Source of the DNA: Aureivirga sp. CE67
GTDB taxonomy: Bacteria > Bacteroidota > Bacteroidia > Flavobacteriales > Flavobacteriaceae
Direction of reading: 5' to 3'
Assembly: GCF_015767245.1 (NCBI RefSeq)
Contig: NZ_JADOTV010000002.1
Coordinates: forward strand, 310,001 to 374,000
Length of the DNA stretch: 64,000 nucleotides
Shown here: positions 34,341 to 42,860 of the stretch, in pieces
Layout: each line of letters opens with the position of its first letter
Position numbering within the stretch: position 1 is the first letter of the stretch
Notes under the pieces: generated by a model
Database searches by the model: none
Told to the model about the DNA's origin: nothing
What the model saw: the letters and a program-made list of their open reading frames with translations, nothing else
Made by a program: the position numbers and the translations under genes

Positions 34341-36311
34341 TTATCCAACTACACGATTTAAAAACACAAATAAACGTTGTTTTAAAGCTGTATAATCCAT
34401 GATTTGTTTCAAGATAGAAGAAGTATCTACTTCTGGATTTGAAACTTGTGCAGTAAGTTGTTGAATTTTTAAATCAATTAAAATTCTACGAAGATTAAAA
34501 ATAGTATCGTTTACTAATTTTGATAATCCCATTTCTTTTGATTTTACAAAAACCTCTTTGCTATCCCAATCACTCAACATGTGTTTTTCATCATCCATAA
34601 GAAAATGTGTTACTTGCATGGCGATATTTGTATCAGGATGATTGATTAAGTTTTCAATCGAAATTCCATCACTTTGATTTGCTCTATTCATGATTTCATT
34701 ATAAATAGACTGAAAAGTTGGATTCGTAAATTCCGTTTCGTCTTCTTGTAATTGCAAAAAGATTTCTTGAAAAACTTTACTTCTGAAAATCTCCTTTTTG
34801 AAAATTTCTTTTTGTTTTGCTTCATCAAATTCAACATAATTAGAAACAAAATCTACTTCCGTATTTCCATATAAAATCAAAATACGAATTACTTCTTGCT
34901 CCAATCTCAGAAGTTGCTTTTCGATGATGGTAGTTTTCTTCTCTGTTTGCTGTTGTTTTACAACTTCAAGAGCCGGATTTCTTCTTTGTGTTCTACCTTG
35001 TTCTCTTTCTCCTTTTTGACTTAATTGCTGTAATTCACTGAAAAGAACATTTTCCGAAATTTCCATGATTCTTGCACATTCTTGCACAAAAACTTCTTGT
35101 TGAATTCTATCTGGAATTTTAGATATACTAACAACAATTTCACGAATCAGATTCGCTTTCTTTATCGGATCATTTTGCGCTTCTTCCATTAATAAAGAAA
35201 CCTTAAACCCAATAAAATCCTGCGTATTATTCTGGATGTATTCTTTTAGTTCCGCATCCGAAACTTTCTTTGAAAAACTATCTGGATCATCTCCATCAGG
35301 AAAATTTAGAACTTTTACATTCATTCCTTGTTCCAGAATCAAGTCAATTCCACGGAAAGAAGCTCGAATTCCAGCAGCATCTCCATCAAAAAGAATCGTG
35401 ATGTTATTTGTTAATCGTTTAATCAAACGAATTTGATCTGGAGTCAAAGCAGTTCCTGAAGAAGCTACCACATTTTCAATCCCCGATTGATGTAGAGAAA
35501 TTACATCCGTATAACCTTCTACCAGATAACAATTATCTTCTTTGGCAATCGTTTGTTTGGCATAATAAATTCCATAAAGAATTTTACTTTTATGGTAAAT
35601 ATCACTTTCAGGAGAGTTTACGTATTTGGCGATTTTTTTATTATTTCCAAGAATTCTTCCACCAAAACCAAGAATTCTTCCACTCATACTATGAATCGGA
35701 AAAAGCACACGACCTTTAAATCTGTCAAACTTTTTAGTTTCACGAACAATCGTTAAACCAGTTTTATCCAAATATTTTAAATCATAACCATTCTTTAATG
35801 CAGCATCTGTAAAATCACTCCATTTATCTAGATTATAACCAAGTTGGAATTTCTTAATAATATCTTCTCGAAAACCTCTTTCTTTAAAATAAGATAAGGC
35901 AATTGCTTTTCCTTCTTCTGTATTATGAAGTGTTTTTTGGAAATGTTCATTGGCAAATTCAGAAACTATATACAAACTTTCTCTTTCGTCTGCTTGTTGT
36001 TTTTGCTCTTGAGTTTGCTCCGTTTCTTCTATTTCAATCTGATATTTTCTAGCTAAATATTTTATCGCTTCTGGATACGAATAATGTTCGTGTTCCATCA
36101 AAAAAGTAACTGCAGAACCTCCTTTTCCTGAACTAAAATCCTTCCAGATTTGTTTTACAGGAGAAACCATGAATGAAGGAGATTTTTCATCCGAGAATGG
36201 ACTCAAACCTTTTAAATTGGAACCAGATTTTTTTAATTGTACAAAATCACCAATTACTTCCTCAATTCGAGTTGCTTCAAATACTTTATCAATGGTGTGC
36301 TTAGAGATCAT
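34341..36311 (-). CDS. dnaG: DNA primase lacking canonical zinc ligands
   Basis: This 656-residue enzyme synthesises RNA primers for replication. The N-terminal region matches the DnaG zinc-binding domain in sequence (KGLSPFSDEKSPSFMVSP, VKQIWKDFSSGKGGS). But the positions of the four ligands (Cys, His, Cys, Cys) are S37, S40, D58 and S61, so zinc binding by the usual site is not possible. The RNA polymerase core follows, with TOPRIM acidic motifs VEGYTDVISLHQ and ILFDGDAAGIRAS. The C-terminal helicase-binding region is long and helical (about 430-656). It lies downstream of clpP-clpX on the same strand, separated by 288 bases of repeats. Identification is firm. Confidence 0.96.
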   Translation of the reverse strand: MISKHTIDKVFEATRIEEVIGDFVQLKKSGSNLKGLSPFSDEKSPSFMVSPVKQIWKDFSSGKGGSAVTFLMEHEHYSYPEAIKYLARKYQIEIEETEQTQEQKQQADERESLYIVSEFANEHFQKTLHNTEEGKAIALSYFKERGFREDIIKKFQLGYNLDKWSDFTDAALKNGYDLKYLDKTGLTIVRETKKFDRFKGRVLFPIHSMSGRILGFGGRILGNNKKIAKYVNSPESDIYHKSKILYGIYYAKQTIAKEDNCYLVEGYTDVISLHQSGIENVVASSGTALTPDQIRLIKRLTNNITILFDGDAAGIRASFRGIDLILEQGMNVKVLNFPDGDDPDSFSKKVSDAELKEYIQNNTQDFIGFKVSLLMEEAQNDPIKKANLIREIVVSISKIPDRIQQEVFVQECARIMEISENVLFSELQQLSQKGEREQGRTQRRNPALEVVKQQQTEKKTTIIEKQLLRLEQEVIRILILYGNTEVDFVSNYVEFDEAKQKEIFKKEIFRSKVFQEIFLQLQEDETEFTNPTFQSIYNEIMNRANQSDGISIENLINHPDTNIAMQVTHFLMDDEKHMLSDWDSKEVFVKSKEMGLSKLVNDTIFNLRRILIDLKIQQLTAQVSNPEVDTSSILKQIMDYTALKQRLFVFLNRVVG

Positions 36312-36353
36312 ATTTTCTTAAAGTAGAAATTTTAAAATTAAATTGTTTTAAAT

Positions 36354-36383
36354 TTCCCCTCTTGAGAGGGGCTAGGGGTGTGT
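36354..36383. repeat. Short palindromic intergenic repeat, copy B
   Basis: TTCCCCTCTTGAGAGGGG is followed by CTAGGGGTGTGT. It is the exact reverse complement of copy A at 28346-28375. Confidence 0.85.
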
Positions 36384-36462
36384 TTTTCCCAATTTTATAA
36401 AATCAATATTAAATTTAATCTTATTATAATTAAATAGAAAGGTGTGTTAAAATTAGTTTCTA

Positions 36463-36496
36463 ACACACCCCTCATTCCCCTCTCAAAAGGGGAGGA
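36463..36496. repeat. Short palindromic intergenic repeat, copy C
   Basis: ACACACCCCTCATTCCCC is followed by TCTCAAAAGGGGAGGA, a diverged copy in the same orientation as copy A. Confidence 0.8.
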
Positions 36497-36537
36497 TTTT
36501 ATTTTAAATATGTTTTTGAAGGTTTAATTTTTTTAAG

Positions 36538-36567
36538 TTCCTCTCTTGAGAGGGGTTAGGGGTGTGT
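36538..36567. repeat. Short palindromic intergenic repeat, copy D
   Basis: TTCCTCTCTTGAGAGGGG is followed by TTAGGGGTGTGT, oriented as copy B. Confidence 0.85.
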
Positions 36568-36599
36568 AAATTCACACAAAAATTAAACTTTTAAAACAA

Positions 36600-37835
36600 T
36601 TACGAAACTGCTTTTAATTTCTTTAAAGTAGTTTTCGTTAATTTTTCTTCTGCGTAATCTTTAGTTACAACTAATTCTTTTACATCAGAACCTGGAAGTT
36701 CGAACATTGCATCTGTTAAGATAGATTCACAAAGAGAACGCAATCCTCTTGCTCCAAGTTTATATTCCAATGCTTTGTCAACAATATACTGTAAAGCTTC
36801 TTCGTCTATAGAGAATTTAATTTCATCCATTCCGAATAACTTTTCGTACTGCTTGATAATTGCATTTTTAGGCTCTGTAAGAATCGCTCTTAAAGTTTCT
36901 CCATCAAGAGGGTTCATGTAAGTCAGAACAGGAAGACGACCAATAATTTCAGGAATTAATCCAAAAGATTTAATATCTGTAGGAATTATGTATTGTAATA
37001 GATTTTCCTCGTCAACTTGATCCGTGTTTTGCGAAGCTCCATATCCAACAGCTTGCTGATTTAAACGTTTTCCGATGATTTTTTCAATTCCAGAAAAAGC
37101 TCCTCCAGCGATGAATAAAATATCTTTCGTGTTTACTTCGATAAACTTTTGATCTGGATGTTTACGACCACCTTTTGGCGGAACATTAACAACAGTTCCT
37201 TCTAATAATTTCAGTAAAGCCTGTTGTACTCCTTCTCCAGATACATCTCTTGTAATAGAAGGATTATCACTCTTACGAGCAATTTTATCTACTTCATCAA
37301 TAAATACAATTCCTTTTTCAGCTTTCTCTACATTATAATCAGCAGCTTGTAAAAGACGCGTTAAAATAGTTTCCACATCTTCTCCTACATATCCAGCTTC
37401 TGTTAAAACAGTTGCATCCACAATTGTAAAAGGAACATTTAACATTCTTGCGATTGAACGAGCAATAAGTGTTTTACCAGTACCAGTGTTTCCAACTAGC
37501 ATGATATTACTTTTCTCGATTTCTACATCATCATCTGTCTTCTCTTGTAATAATCTTTTATAGTGATTGTAAACCGCAACAGACATTACTCTTTTTGCTG
37601 CATATTGCCCAATCATATATTGATTCAAGAATGCTTTAATTTCTTTAGGTTTTTTTAAATCGATATCTGCGGTTAAAGCATCCGATTTTGCTCCGATAAC
37701 TTCTTCCAAAACAATGCTGTGTGCTTGCTCGATACATTTATCACAAATGTGCGCATTCATCCCAGCAATCAATAAATCCGTGTCAGATTTCGGACGTCCA
37801 CAAAACGAACAACCTAATACTTCTTCTTTAGACAT
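36600..37835 (-). CDS. clpX: ATP-dependent Clp protease ATP-binding subunit ClpX
   Basis: This 411-residue AAA+ unfoldase feeds substrates to ClpP. The N-terminal zinc finger has C9, C12, C31 and C34 ([10 protein letters not shown]...AHICDKC). The Walker A motif is GNTGTGKT, Walker B is [11 protein letters not shown], the pore loop is YVGE and the ClpP-binding loop lies in the IGF-like region near GASQNTD. Length is typical. It follows clpP by 106 bases on the same strand, with a repeat copy in the gap. Confidence 0.98.
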   Translation of the reverse strand: MSKEEVLGCSFCGRPKSDTDLLIAGMNAHICDKCIEQAHSIVLEEVIGAKSDALTADIDLKKPKEIKAFLNQYMIGQYAAKRVMSVAVYNHYKRLLQEKTDDDVEIEKSNIMLVGNTGTGKTLIARSIARMLNVPFTIVDATVLTEAGYVGEDVETILTRLLQAADYNVEKAEKGIVFIDEVDKIARKSDNPSITRDVSGEGVQQALLKLLEGTVVNVPPKGGRKHPDQKFIEVNTKDILFIAGGAFSGIEKIIGKRLNQQAVGYGASQNTDQVDEENLLQYIIPTDIKSFGLIPEIIGRLPVLTYMNPLDGETLRAILTEPKNAIIKQYEKLFGMDEIKFSIDEEALQYIVDKALEYKLGARGLRSLCESILTDAMFELPGSDVKELVVTKDYAEEKLTKTTLKKLKAVS

Positions 37836-37872
37836 TATAAAAAAATTTAATAGATATTATTGTGATCTCAAA

Positions 37873-37900
37873 TTCCTCTCTTGAGAAGAGTTAGGGGTGT
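37873..37900. repeat. Short palindromic intergenic repeat, copy E
   Basis: TTCCTCTCTTGAGAAGAG is followed by TTAGGGGTGT, a degenerate copy in the clpP-clpX gap with a weakened stem. Confidence 0.75.
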
Positions 37901-37941
37901 TTTTTTGCCTAAATTTCCATCACAATAAAGTTTAATATATT

Positions 37942-38601
37942 TTAGTTACGAATTAATAACTCATCAACCATACCATACTCTTTTGCTTCTTCAGCTCTCA
38001 TCCAATAATCTCTGTCAGAGTCAAGATTTACTTTCTCTACAGTTTGACCTGAATGCTTAGCAATGATTTGATATAATTCGTCTTTTAATTTTAAAATTTC
38101 ACGAGCAGTAATTTCGATATCACTTGCTTGTCCTTGTGCTCCACCTAATGGTTGGTGAATCATAATTCTTGAATGTGGTAAAGCAGAACGTTTTCCTTTT
38201 GTTCCAGCACACATTAAAACAGCTCCCATAGAAGCAGCCATTCCTGTACAAATTGTAGCTACATCAGGTTTGATAAATTGCATTGTATCATAAATTCCTA
38301 ACCCAGCGTAAACTCCACCTCCTGGCGAGTTAATATAAATAGAAATATCTTTCGTAGAATCCATACTTTCTAAGAAAAGTAATTGCGCTTGAATGATATT
38401 TGCAACTTGATCATCAATTGCTGTTCCTAAAAATAAAATTCTATCCATCATCAAACGAGAAAAAACGTCCATTTGCGTTACATTCATTTGGCGCTCTTCC
38501 ATAATATAAGGAGTCATGCTACTAACAATTTTATCGTAGTACATACTATTGATTCCGTGGTGTTTTGTAGCAAATTTTTTAAATTCTTTTCCGTAATCCA
38601 T
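37942..38601 (-). CDS. clpP: ATP-dependent Clp protease proteolytic subunit ClpP
   Basis: This 219-residue serine protease forms the tetradecameric chamber docked to ClpX. The catalytic triad is visible as S124 ([10 protein letters not shown]), H149 ([10 protein letters not shown]) and D198 (DRDYWM). The N-terminal roughly 25 residues are longer than in many ClpP proteins and may be a propeptide. It is first in the clpP-clpX order. No trigger-factor gene lies upstream within the window; the upstream gene is on the other strand. Confidence 0.97.
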   Translation of the reverse strand: MDYGKEFKKFATKHHGINSMYYDKIVSSMTPYIMEERQMNVTQMDVFSRLMMDRILFLGTAIDDQVANIIQAQLLFLESMDSTKDISIYINSPGGGVYAGLGIYDTMQFIKPDVATICTGMAASMGAVLMCAGTKGKRSALPHSRIMIHQPLGGAQGQASDIEITAREILKLKDELYQIIAKHSGQTVEKVNLDSDRDYWMRAEEAKEYGMVDELLIRN

Positions 38602-38895
38602 ATTTGGTTGTTTTAAAGTTTTTTAAAAACGTGTAAAGATACACAAATTAAGTCTTCTATGAAGAAATACGATAGTTTCCGAAATATATTACAATTTTAT
38701 GGAAAATCTTCATTTTAAATTACCATTCAATATAAATCATATTTATGCAATATTAAAATTTTCCTAATTAATATTATGCTAGTTTTTTAAGGTAGATATA
38801 TTTTATAATTTAAATTTTAAATAATTGAAAATCAATTAATTGAATTTAAAAACATATTAATTAAGATATAAATTAAATTGTAAAGAAATCTATTG

Positions 38896-40338
38896 ATGAG
38901 ACAACCAATTGAAATAATCAAACCAAATAGCTTTGAAGCAGATAATCACTGGTATCCTAAAGCTTTAAATGCAACTATTCATCCGATGGTTAATTTTTTT
39001 ATGAATTTAGATGTGGAAAGAATGGTTAATCGTTATTGTCATTTGAATCCTAGTGTCAAAAGAGAAAAATTAAAAGAAATACTCAATTATAAAACTAAAT
39101 ATTACCATTGGTGTGGAGCAGATTTAATTAATGTTACGACTAAAAATGGAACAAGAAAAATGGTTGTGATCGAAAATAATTCTTGTCCATCTGGTCAAAA
39201 ATCCATGCCACTTCAATTTGATAATCAAGAAGAAGGAGGCTATAAATCTTTAATTGAAAATGCATTTGTTCCTTTTATGAAATGTAAAAGAGGCGTGCCA
39301 AAAGTAGAAGGGAAGTTAGCTGTTTTTTATGATAAAAATCCGATGGAAGCTTCGGGTTATGCGCATGCGATTGCTAATAGATTTAATGAAGAAGTGTTTT
39401 ATATTCCTTTTTATAATGATGAAAGACATGATAAGATTCGATATGTAAATGATCAGTTCTATGTTTTTCATAAAAAGGCTTGGCATCCGATTCGAGGAGT
39501 TTTTCGCTATTTAACCAAAAAACCATGGAATAGATTACCTATTCGTTCTAAAACGAGAATTTTTAATCCAATTATTGCTTGTCTTTCTGGAGGAAGAAAT
39601 AAAACAACTGCTGCAAAGGCATATGATATGTACAATGCAGATTTAAACAAAACAGGATTGAAGATAAACACACCAGAAACGATTTGGGATGTAAACAAAG
39701 AAGAAATTCCGCTTTGGGTAAAACGTTTTGGAGGACAAGCCGTAATCAAAGTTCCTTATATGAATGCTGGACAAGGAGTTTTTCCGATTCTTTCAGAAGA
39801 GCAATTAGAAACTTTTATGGCTAAAGAATTTACCTACGATCGTTTTATTGTGCAAAGTTTGATTGGGAATTTTAATTGGGGAACTAGTAAAGAAGCGAAT
39901 AAATTATTTCATGTAGGAACGATTCCCAATGCTAGAGGAAATGCTTATGTAACAGATATCCGTTTCATGACAAGTACAACTGCAAACGGAATTCGCCCAA
40001 TTGCTATTTATGCAAGAAGAGCTAAAAAGCCATTAAAGAATGAAATTCCATCGGAGAAAGAATCTTGGGAAGTTTTAGGAACGAATCTTTCGATAAAATT
40101 AGGAGAAAATCAATGGACTTCGGATACTTCTAGATTATTACTCCCTGATAGAAGAGATTTTAATAAACTTGGTTTAGGATTAGATGATTTAATCGAAGCA
40201 TACATACAAACAACACTTTCGATGATTGCAATAGATAAAATGTGTTCGAATCTGATTTCGCCAAAAGGAGTTTTAAAGAAAAGATTGTTTAAATCTTTAA
40301 ATGATGACTCGAAATTGATAAATGAGATTTTTGAATAA
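38896..40338 (+). CDS. ATP-grasp-like enzyme of unknown function
   Basis: This protein of about 480 residues is not recognised with certainty. I start it at ATG 38896 rather than the TTG one codon before. The central and C-terminal parts look ATP-grasp-like: a lysine followed by a small-residue loop (AVIKVPYMNAGQGVFPI), a strand RFIVQSLIG and an acidic-basic strand VTDIRFMTSTTANG. The N-terminal part has VVIENNSCPSGQKSMP and IRGVFRYLTKKPWNR, and the conserved-looking NPIIACLSGGRNKTTAAKAY. The order recalls circularly permuted ATP-grasp ligases such as those of the glutathionylspermidine-synthase type. Two EamA transporters follow within 9 and 39 bases. This suggests synthesis of an amide- or peptide-like metabolite and its export. 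No signal peptide is present. Confidence 0.65.
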   Translation: MRQPIEIIKPNSFEADNHWYPKALNATIHPMVNFFMNLDVERMVNRYCHLNPSVKREKLKEILNYKTKYYHWCGADLINVTTKNGTRKMVVIENNSCPSGQKSMPLQFDNQEEGGYKSLIENAFVPFMKCKRGVPKVEGKLAVFYDKNPMEASGYAHAIANRFNEEVFYIPFYNDERHDKIRYVNDQFYVFHKKAWHPIRGVFRYLTKKPWNRLPIRSKTRIFNPIIACLSGGRNKTTAAKAYDMYNADLNKTGLKINTPETIWDVNKEEIPLWVKRFGGQAVIKVPYMNAGQGVFPILSEEQLETFMAKEFTYDRFIVQSLIGNFNWGTSKEANKLFHVGTIPNARGNAYVTDIRFMTSTTANGIRPIAIYARRAKKPLKNEIPSEKESWEVLGTNLSIKLGENQWTSDTSRLLLPDRRDFNKLGLGLDDLIEAYIQTTLSMIAIDKMCSNLISPKGVLKKRLFKSLNDDSKLINEIFE

Positions 40339-40347
40339 TTTTTGAAG

Positions 40348-41283
40348 ATGAACAAGCAATTGATAGGATATTTTTATGGTGTTTTGAGTACTTTAATTTG
40401 GTCTGTAAATTATTTAGTACCAAAAGCTGTGAATGGAAATATTTCTCCGATTGCTTTCAATACTGCAAGGTGGTTGGTTGCTTTTTTGATTTTGTTGCCA
40501 TTTAGTTTAAAGTTTTTTACCAAAGAAAATTTTATAATATTAAAACGTGATTTTTGGTTTTATACGATCGCAGGAATAACAGGGATTTCGATTCAAAATA
40601 CTTTGATTTATTTGGCAGGACAAACTTCACCTACAATAAATCTTTCTTTGATTTCGATGACTTCAGGAGTTTTTATGGTCATTATTGCGATTATATTTTT
40701 TAAAAGAAAATTACACTACAAAGAGTTTTTCGGAATACTGATTACAGTTTTTGGGGTTTTGCTTTTAATTTCTGAAGCTTCTCTAAGTAATATAATGAAT
40801 TTAAATTTCAAAATTGGTGATTTATATATGTTATTAGGAGCTATAAGTTTTGCGGTATATTCTACATTTGTGAGAAAAAAACCAGAAGGAGTATCTAATC
40901 ATTTTATGCTATTCTTTTTGATTTTTTTCGGGCTGATTTACATGTTACCCTTGACTGTTTGGGATGTGATACATAATAGCTCCAAATATAATTTTAAAGA
41001 TGAGGTTTTGTTTTCGATTTTTTATACAGGAATTTTTGCTTCGCTAATTGGTTATTATTTATGGAATAAAGCAATAGATAAAATTGGCATTGTAAAAACC
41101 GCTGCTATCTATTATTTGATTCCGGTTTTTAGTGCTTTTTTAGCAGTTATTTTTTTCGAAGAAAGACTTTATTACTATGATGTTTTAAGTTTAGTTTTAA
41201 TAGTTTTTGGAGTTTCTTTTGCTTCAAGTCTTGATTTTGCAAAAGTCAAAAAACTTCGATTTGTAAGACAGAAAAAGAAATAA
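40348..41283 (+). CDS. EamA/DMT family transporter (first of tandem pair)
   Basis: This 311-residue membrane protein has about ten helices in two EamA repeats. The start MNKQLIGYFYGVLSTLIWSVNYLVPKAVNG carries the typical entry motif. I start at ATG 40348, since the upstream TTG adds only two residues. It begins 9 bases after the ATP-grasp-like gene stop, so cotranscription is very likely. It is a close paralogue of the next gene (shared NxxRW, SLIGYYLWN and IGIVKT motifs). It probably exports a metabolite made by the upstream enzyme; this is inferred from position only. Confidence 0.9.
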   Translation: MNKQLIGYFYGVLSTLIWSVNYLVPKAVNGNISPIAFNTARWLVAFLILLPFSLKFFTKENFIILKRDFWFYTIAGITGISIQNTLIYLAGQTSPTINLSLISMTSGVFMVIIAIIFFKRKLHYKEFFGILITVFGVLLLISEASLSNIMNLNFKIGDLYMLLGAISFAVYSTFVRKKPEGVSNHFMLFFLIFFGLIYMLPLTVWDVIHNSSKYNFKDEVLFSIFYTGIFASLIGYYLWNKAIDKIGIVKTAAIYYLIPVFSAFLAVIFFEERLYYYDVLSLVLIVFGVSFASSLDFAKVKKLRFVRQKKK

Positions 41284-41322
41284 TTGTTCGGGATTGAAAT
41301 AAAACTTTAGAAATAAAAAAGA

Positions 41323-42222
41323 ATGAATAAAACAGTATTAGGATATGTTTTTGGGTTTTTAAGCACTTTTTTTTGGGCGTTAAATAGCGTGATTCCTAAA
41401 ATAGTAAATGATACGGTTTCTCCATTTCTTTTAAACACATTACGATGGAGTTTAGCATTTCTGCTTCTTCTACCTTTTAGTTTAAAATTTTTCAAAAAAG
41501 ATAACCTACTTATTTTAAAGAAACATTTTATCTTTTTTTCAATAATAGGCTTTACAGGAATCACTACAGTAAATTCTTTTTTTTATATAGCAGGAGAAAC
41601 TTCACAAGCCATTAATTTATCCTTGATTGCTATAACATCTTCCATTTTTACAGTTTTGATTGCAGTTCTTTTTTTAAAAAGGAAAATTTATTTAAAAGAA
41701 TTTGTTGGAATTATCTTGGCAATTGTTGGAGTTGTGTATTTAATTTCAAATGGTTCTATTAAGAATATTCTCGATTTAGATTTTAATAAAGGAGATATTT
41801 TAGCTTTAATAGGTTCTTTGTTTTTTGCAATTTATTCTGTTTATATTAAAAAAATACCCAAAAATATTTCCAATCATTTATTTCTGTTTTATACAATTTT
41901 AATGGGATTGGTTTATTTAATTCCTTGTGTTGTTTATGAATATTTTTCCGGTACTTGGGTTTTTAAACCAAATGAAAAAGACATTATATCTATAGTTTAT
42001 TCCGCAGTTTTTTCTTCTTTAATTGGTTATTATCTTTGGAATCGAGCAGTTATTTATATCGGAATTGTAAAGACTTCTTCTATTTATTATTTGACTCCAG
42101 TGATTGGTATTTTGGCTGCTGTTGTTCTTGTCAATGAAAAGCTACATTTTTATGATATTATAAGTATGCTCTTGATTATTTTTGGTGTTTATTTAACTTC
42201 AATTCAAAAAGAAGAAACTTAA
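41323..42222 (+). CDS. EamA/DMT family transporter (second of tandem pair)
   Basis: This 299-residue protein has the same ten-helix layout and close sequence similarity to the previous gene (MNKTVLGYVFGFLSTFFWAL, LPFSLKFFKKDN, SLIGYYLWNRA). The pair looks like a recent duplication. The two could act as a heterodimer, as some small multi-helix transporters do, or have diverged in substrate. The 3' end overlaps the convergent membrane-protein gene by 24 bases. Confidence 0.9.
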   Translation: MNKTVLGYVFGFLSTFFWALNSVIPKIVNDTVSPFLLNTLRWSLAFLLLLPFSLKFFKKDNLLILKKHFIFFSIIGFTGITTVNSFFYIAGETSQAINLSLIAITSSIFTVLIAVLFLKRKIYLKEFVGIILAIVGVVYLISNGSIKNILDLDFNKGDILALIGSLFFAIYSVYIKKIPKNISNHLFLFYTILMGLVYLIPCVVYEYFSGTWVFKPNEKDIISIVYSAVFSSLIGYYLWNRAVIYIGIVKTSSIYYLTPVIGILAAVVLVNEKLHFYDIISMLLIIFGVYLTSIQKEET

Positions 42223-42759
42223 AAATAAAATTGAAAGAATCCATAGTGGAGAAATTGCTATTAAAGTTTTTTTTACTCCAAATTGATTGAATTTTTTTAG
42301 ACCAATAAATCCAATTTTAAAACTATAAAATGAGAAAAATAAGATAATAATATTTCTTGTAATATAATTATTCCAATCAGTTGTGGAATAATCTGAGGTT
42401 TTTAAATATCCTATAATTAGATTACAGAATATTATCGGAATTAAAGAGTATATGAAAGTTGAAAAAACTTCTAAGAATTGTGCTTTTCCATTTAACTTTT
42501 GACAAATTTTAAAAACGATAAAAGAATAAGCATGATAGAATCCAAATGAAAAAAATGATGAAAAGGCAAGAAGAAATAATTGATATGAAATATTAAAACT
42601 GAATGTTGTGTAATCTTTTTCAAAATTAAGAATAGACAAAGTATAGCAATGAACGGTTGTAATTATAAAGCATAAGAACAGTCTATTTTTTTTACTTTTT
42701 TCATTGAATAAGTCTAAGTTTTTTCCGGAAGAAAAAGCTGTTAAGAGTATGTTTTTCAT
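42199..42759 (-). CDS. Yip1-like hypothetical membrane protein
   Basis: This 186-residue protein has about five hydrophobic segments. The spacing of helices and the segment EVFSTFIYSLIPIIFCNLII resemble Yip1-family proteins, which have unclear roles in bacteria. Its end overlaps the convergent EamA gene by 24 bases, so the two messages would be complementary there. Family assignment is tentative. Confidence 0.65.
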   Translation of the reverse strand: MKNILLTAFSSGKNLDLFNEKSKKNRLFLCFIITTVHCYTLSILNFEKDYTTFSFNISYQLFLLAFSSFFSFGFYHAYSFIVFKICQKLNGKAQFLEVFSTFIYSLIPIIFCNLIIGYLKTSDYSTTDWNNYITRNIIILFFSFYSFKIGFIGLKKFNQFGVKKTLIAISPLWILSILFLSFFFLN

Positions 42760-42802
42760 TCTTTTTCATGTTTTTAGTTTTTAAATGTATAAAATTTTAA
42801 AT

Positions 42803-42842
42803 AAAAAAACTCCCAAACTAAAAATAGAGTGGGAGTTTTAAA
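42803..42842 (-). terminator. Terminator of the S15-type hydrolase gene
   Basis: The stem AAAACTCCCA / TGGGAGTTTT has a 14-base loop, with A residues on the left (T on the minus strand). It is about 20 bases past the minus-strand stop. Confidence 0.8.
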
Positions 42843-42860
42843 AATATATTTTGAAAAAAA

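Larger units (their letters stand above)
36312..36599. repeat. Repeat-rich gap between clpX and dnaG
   Basis: These 288 bases hold no gene but three copies of the short palindromic repeat (36354-36383, 36463-36496 and 36538-36567). They also hold a GGTGTGTTA/TAACACACC inverted repeat at 36441-36469 that links to the second copy. Confidence 0.8.

Noticed and set aside
38893-38895. TTG start for the ATP-grasp-like gene
   Set aside because: It only adds one residue before a normal ATG at 38896, which is the better start.
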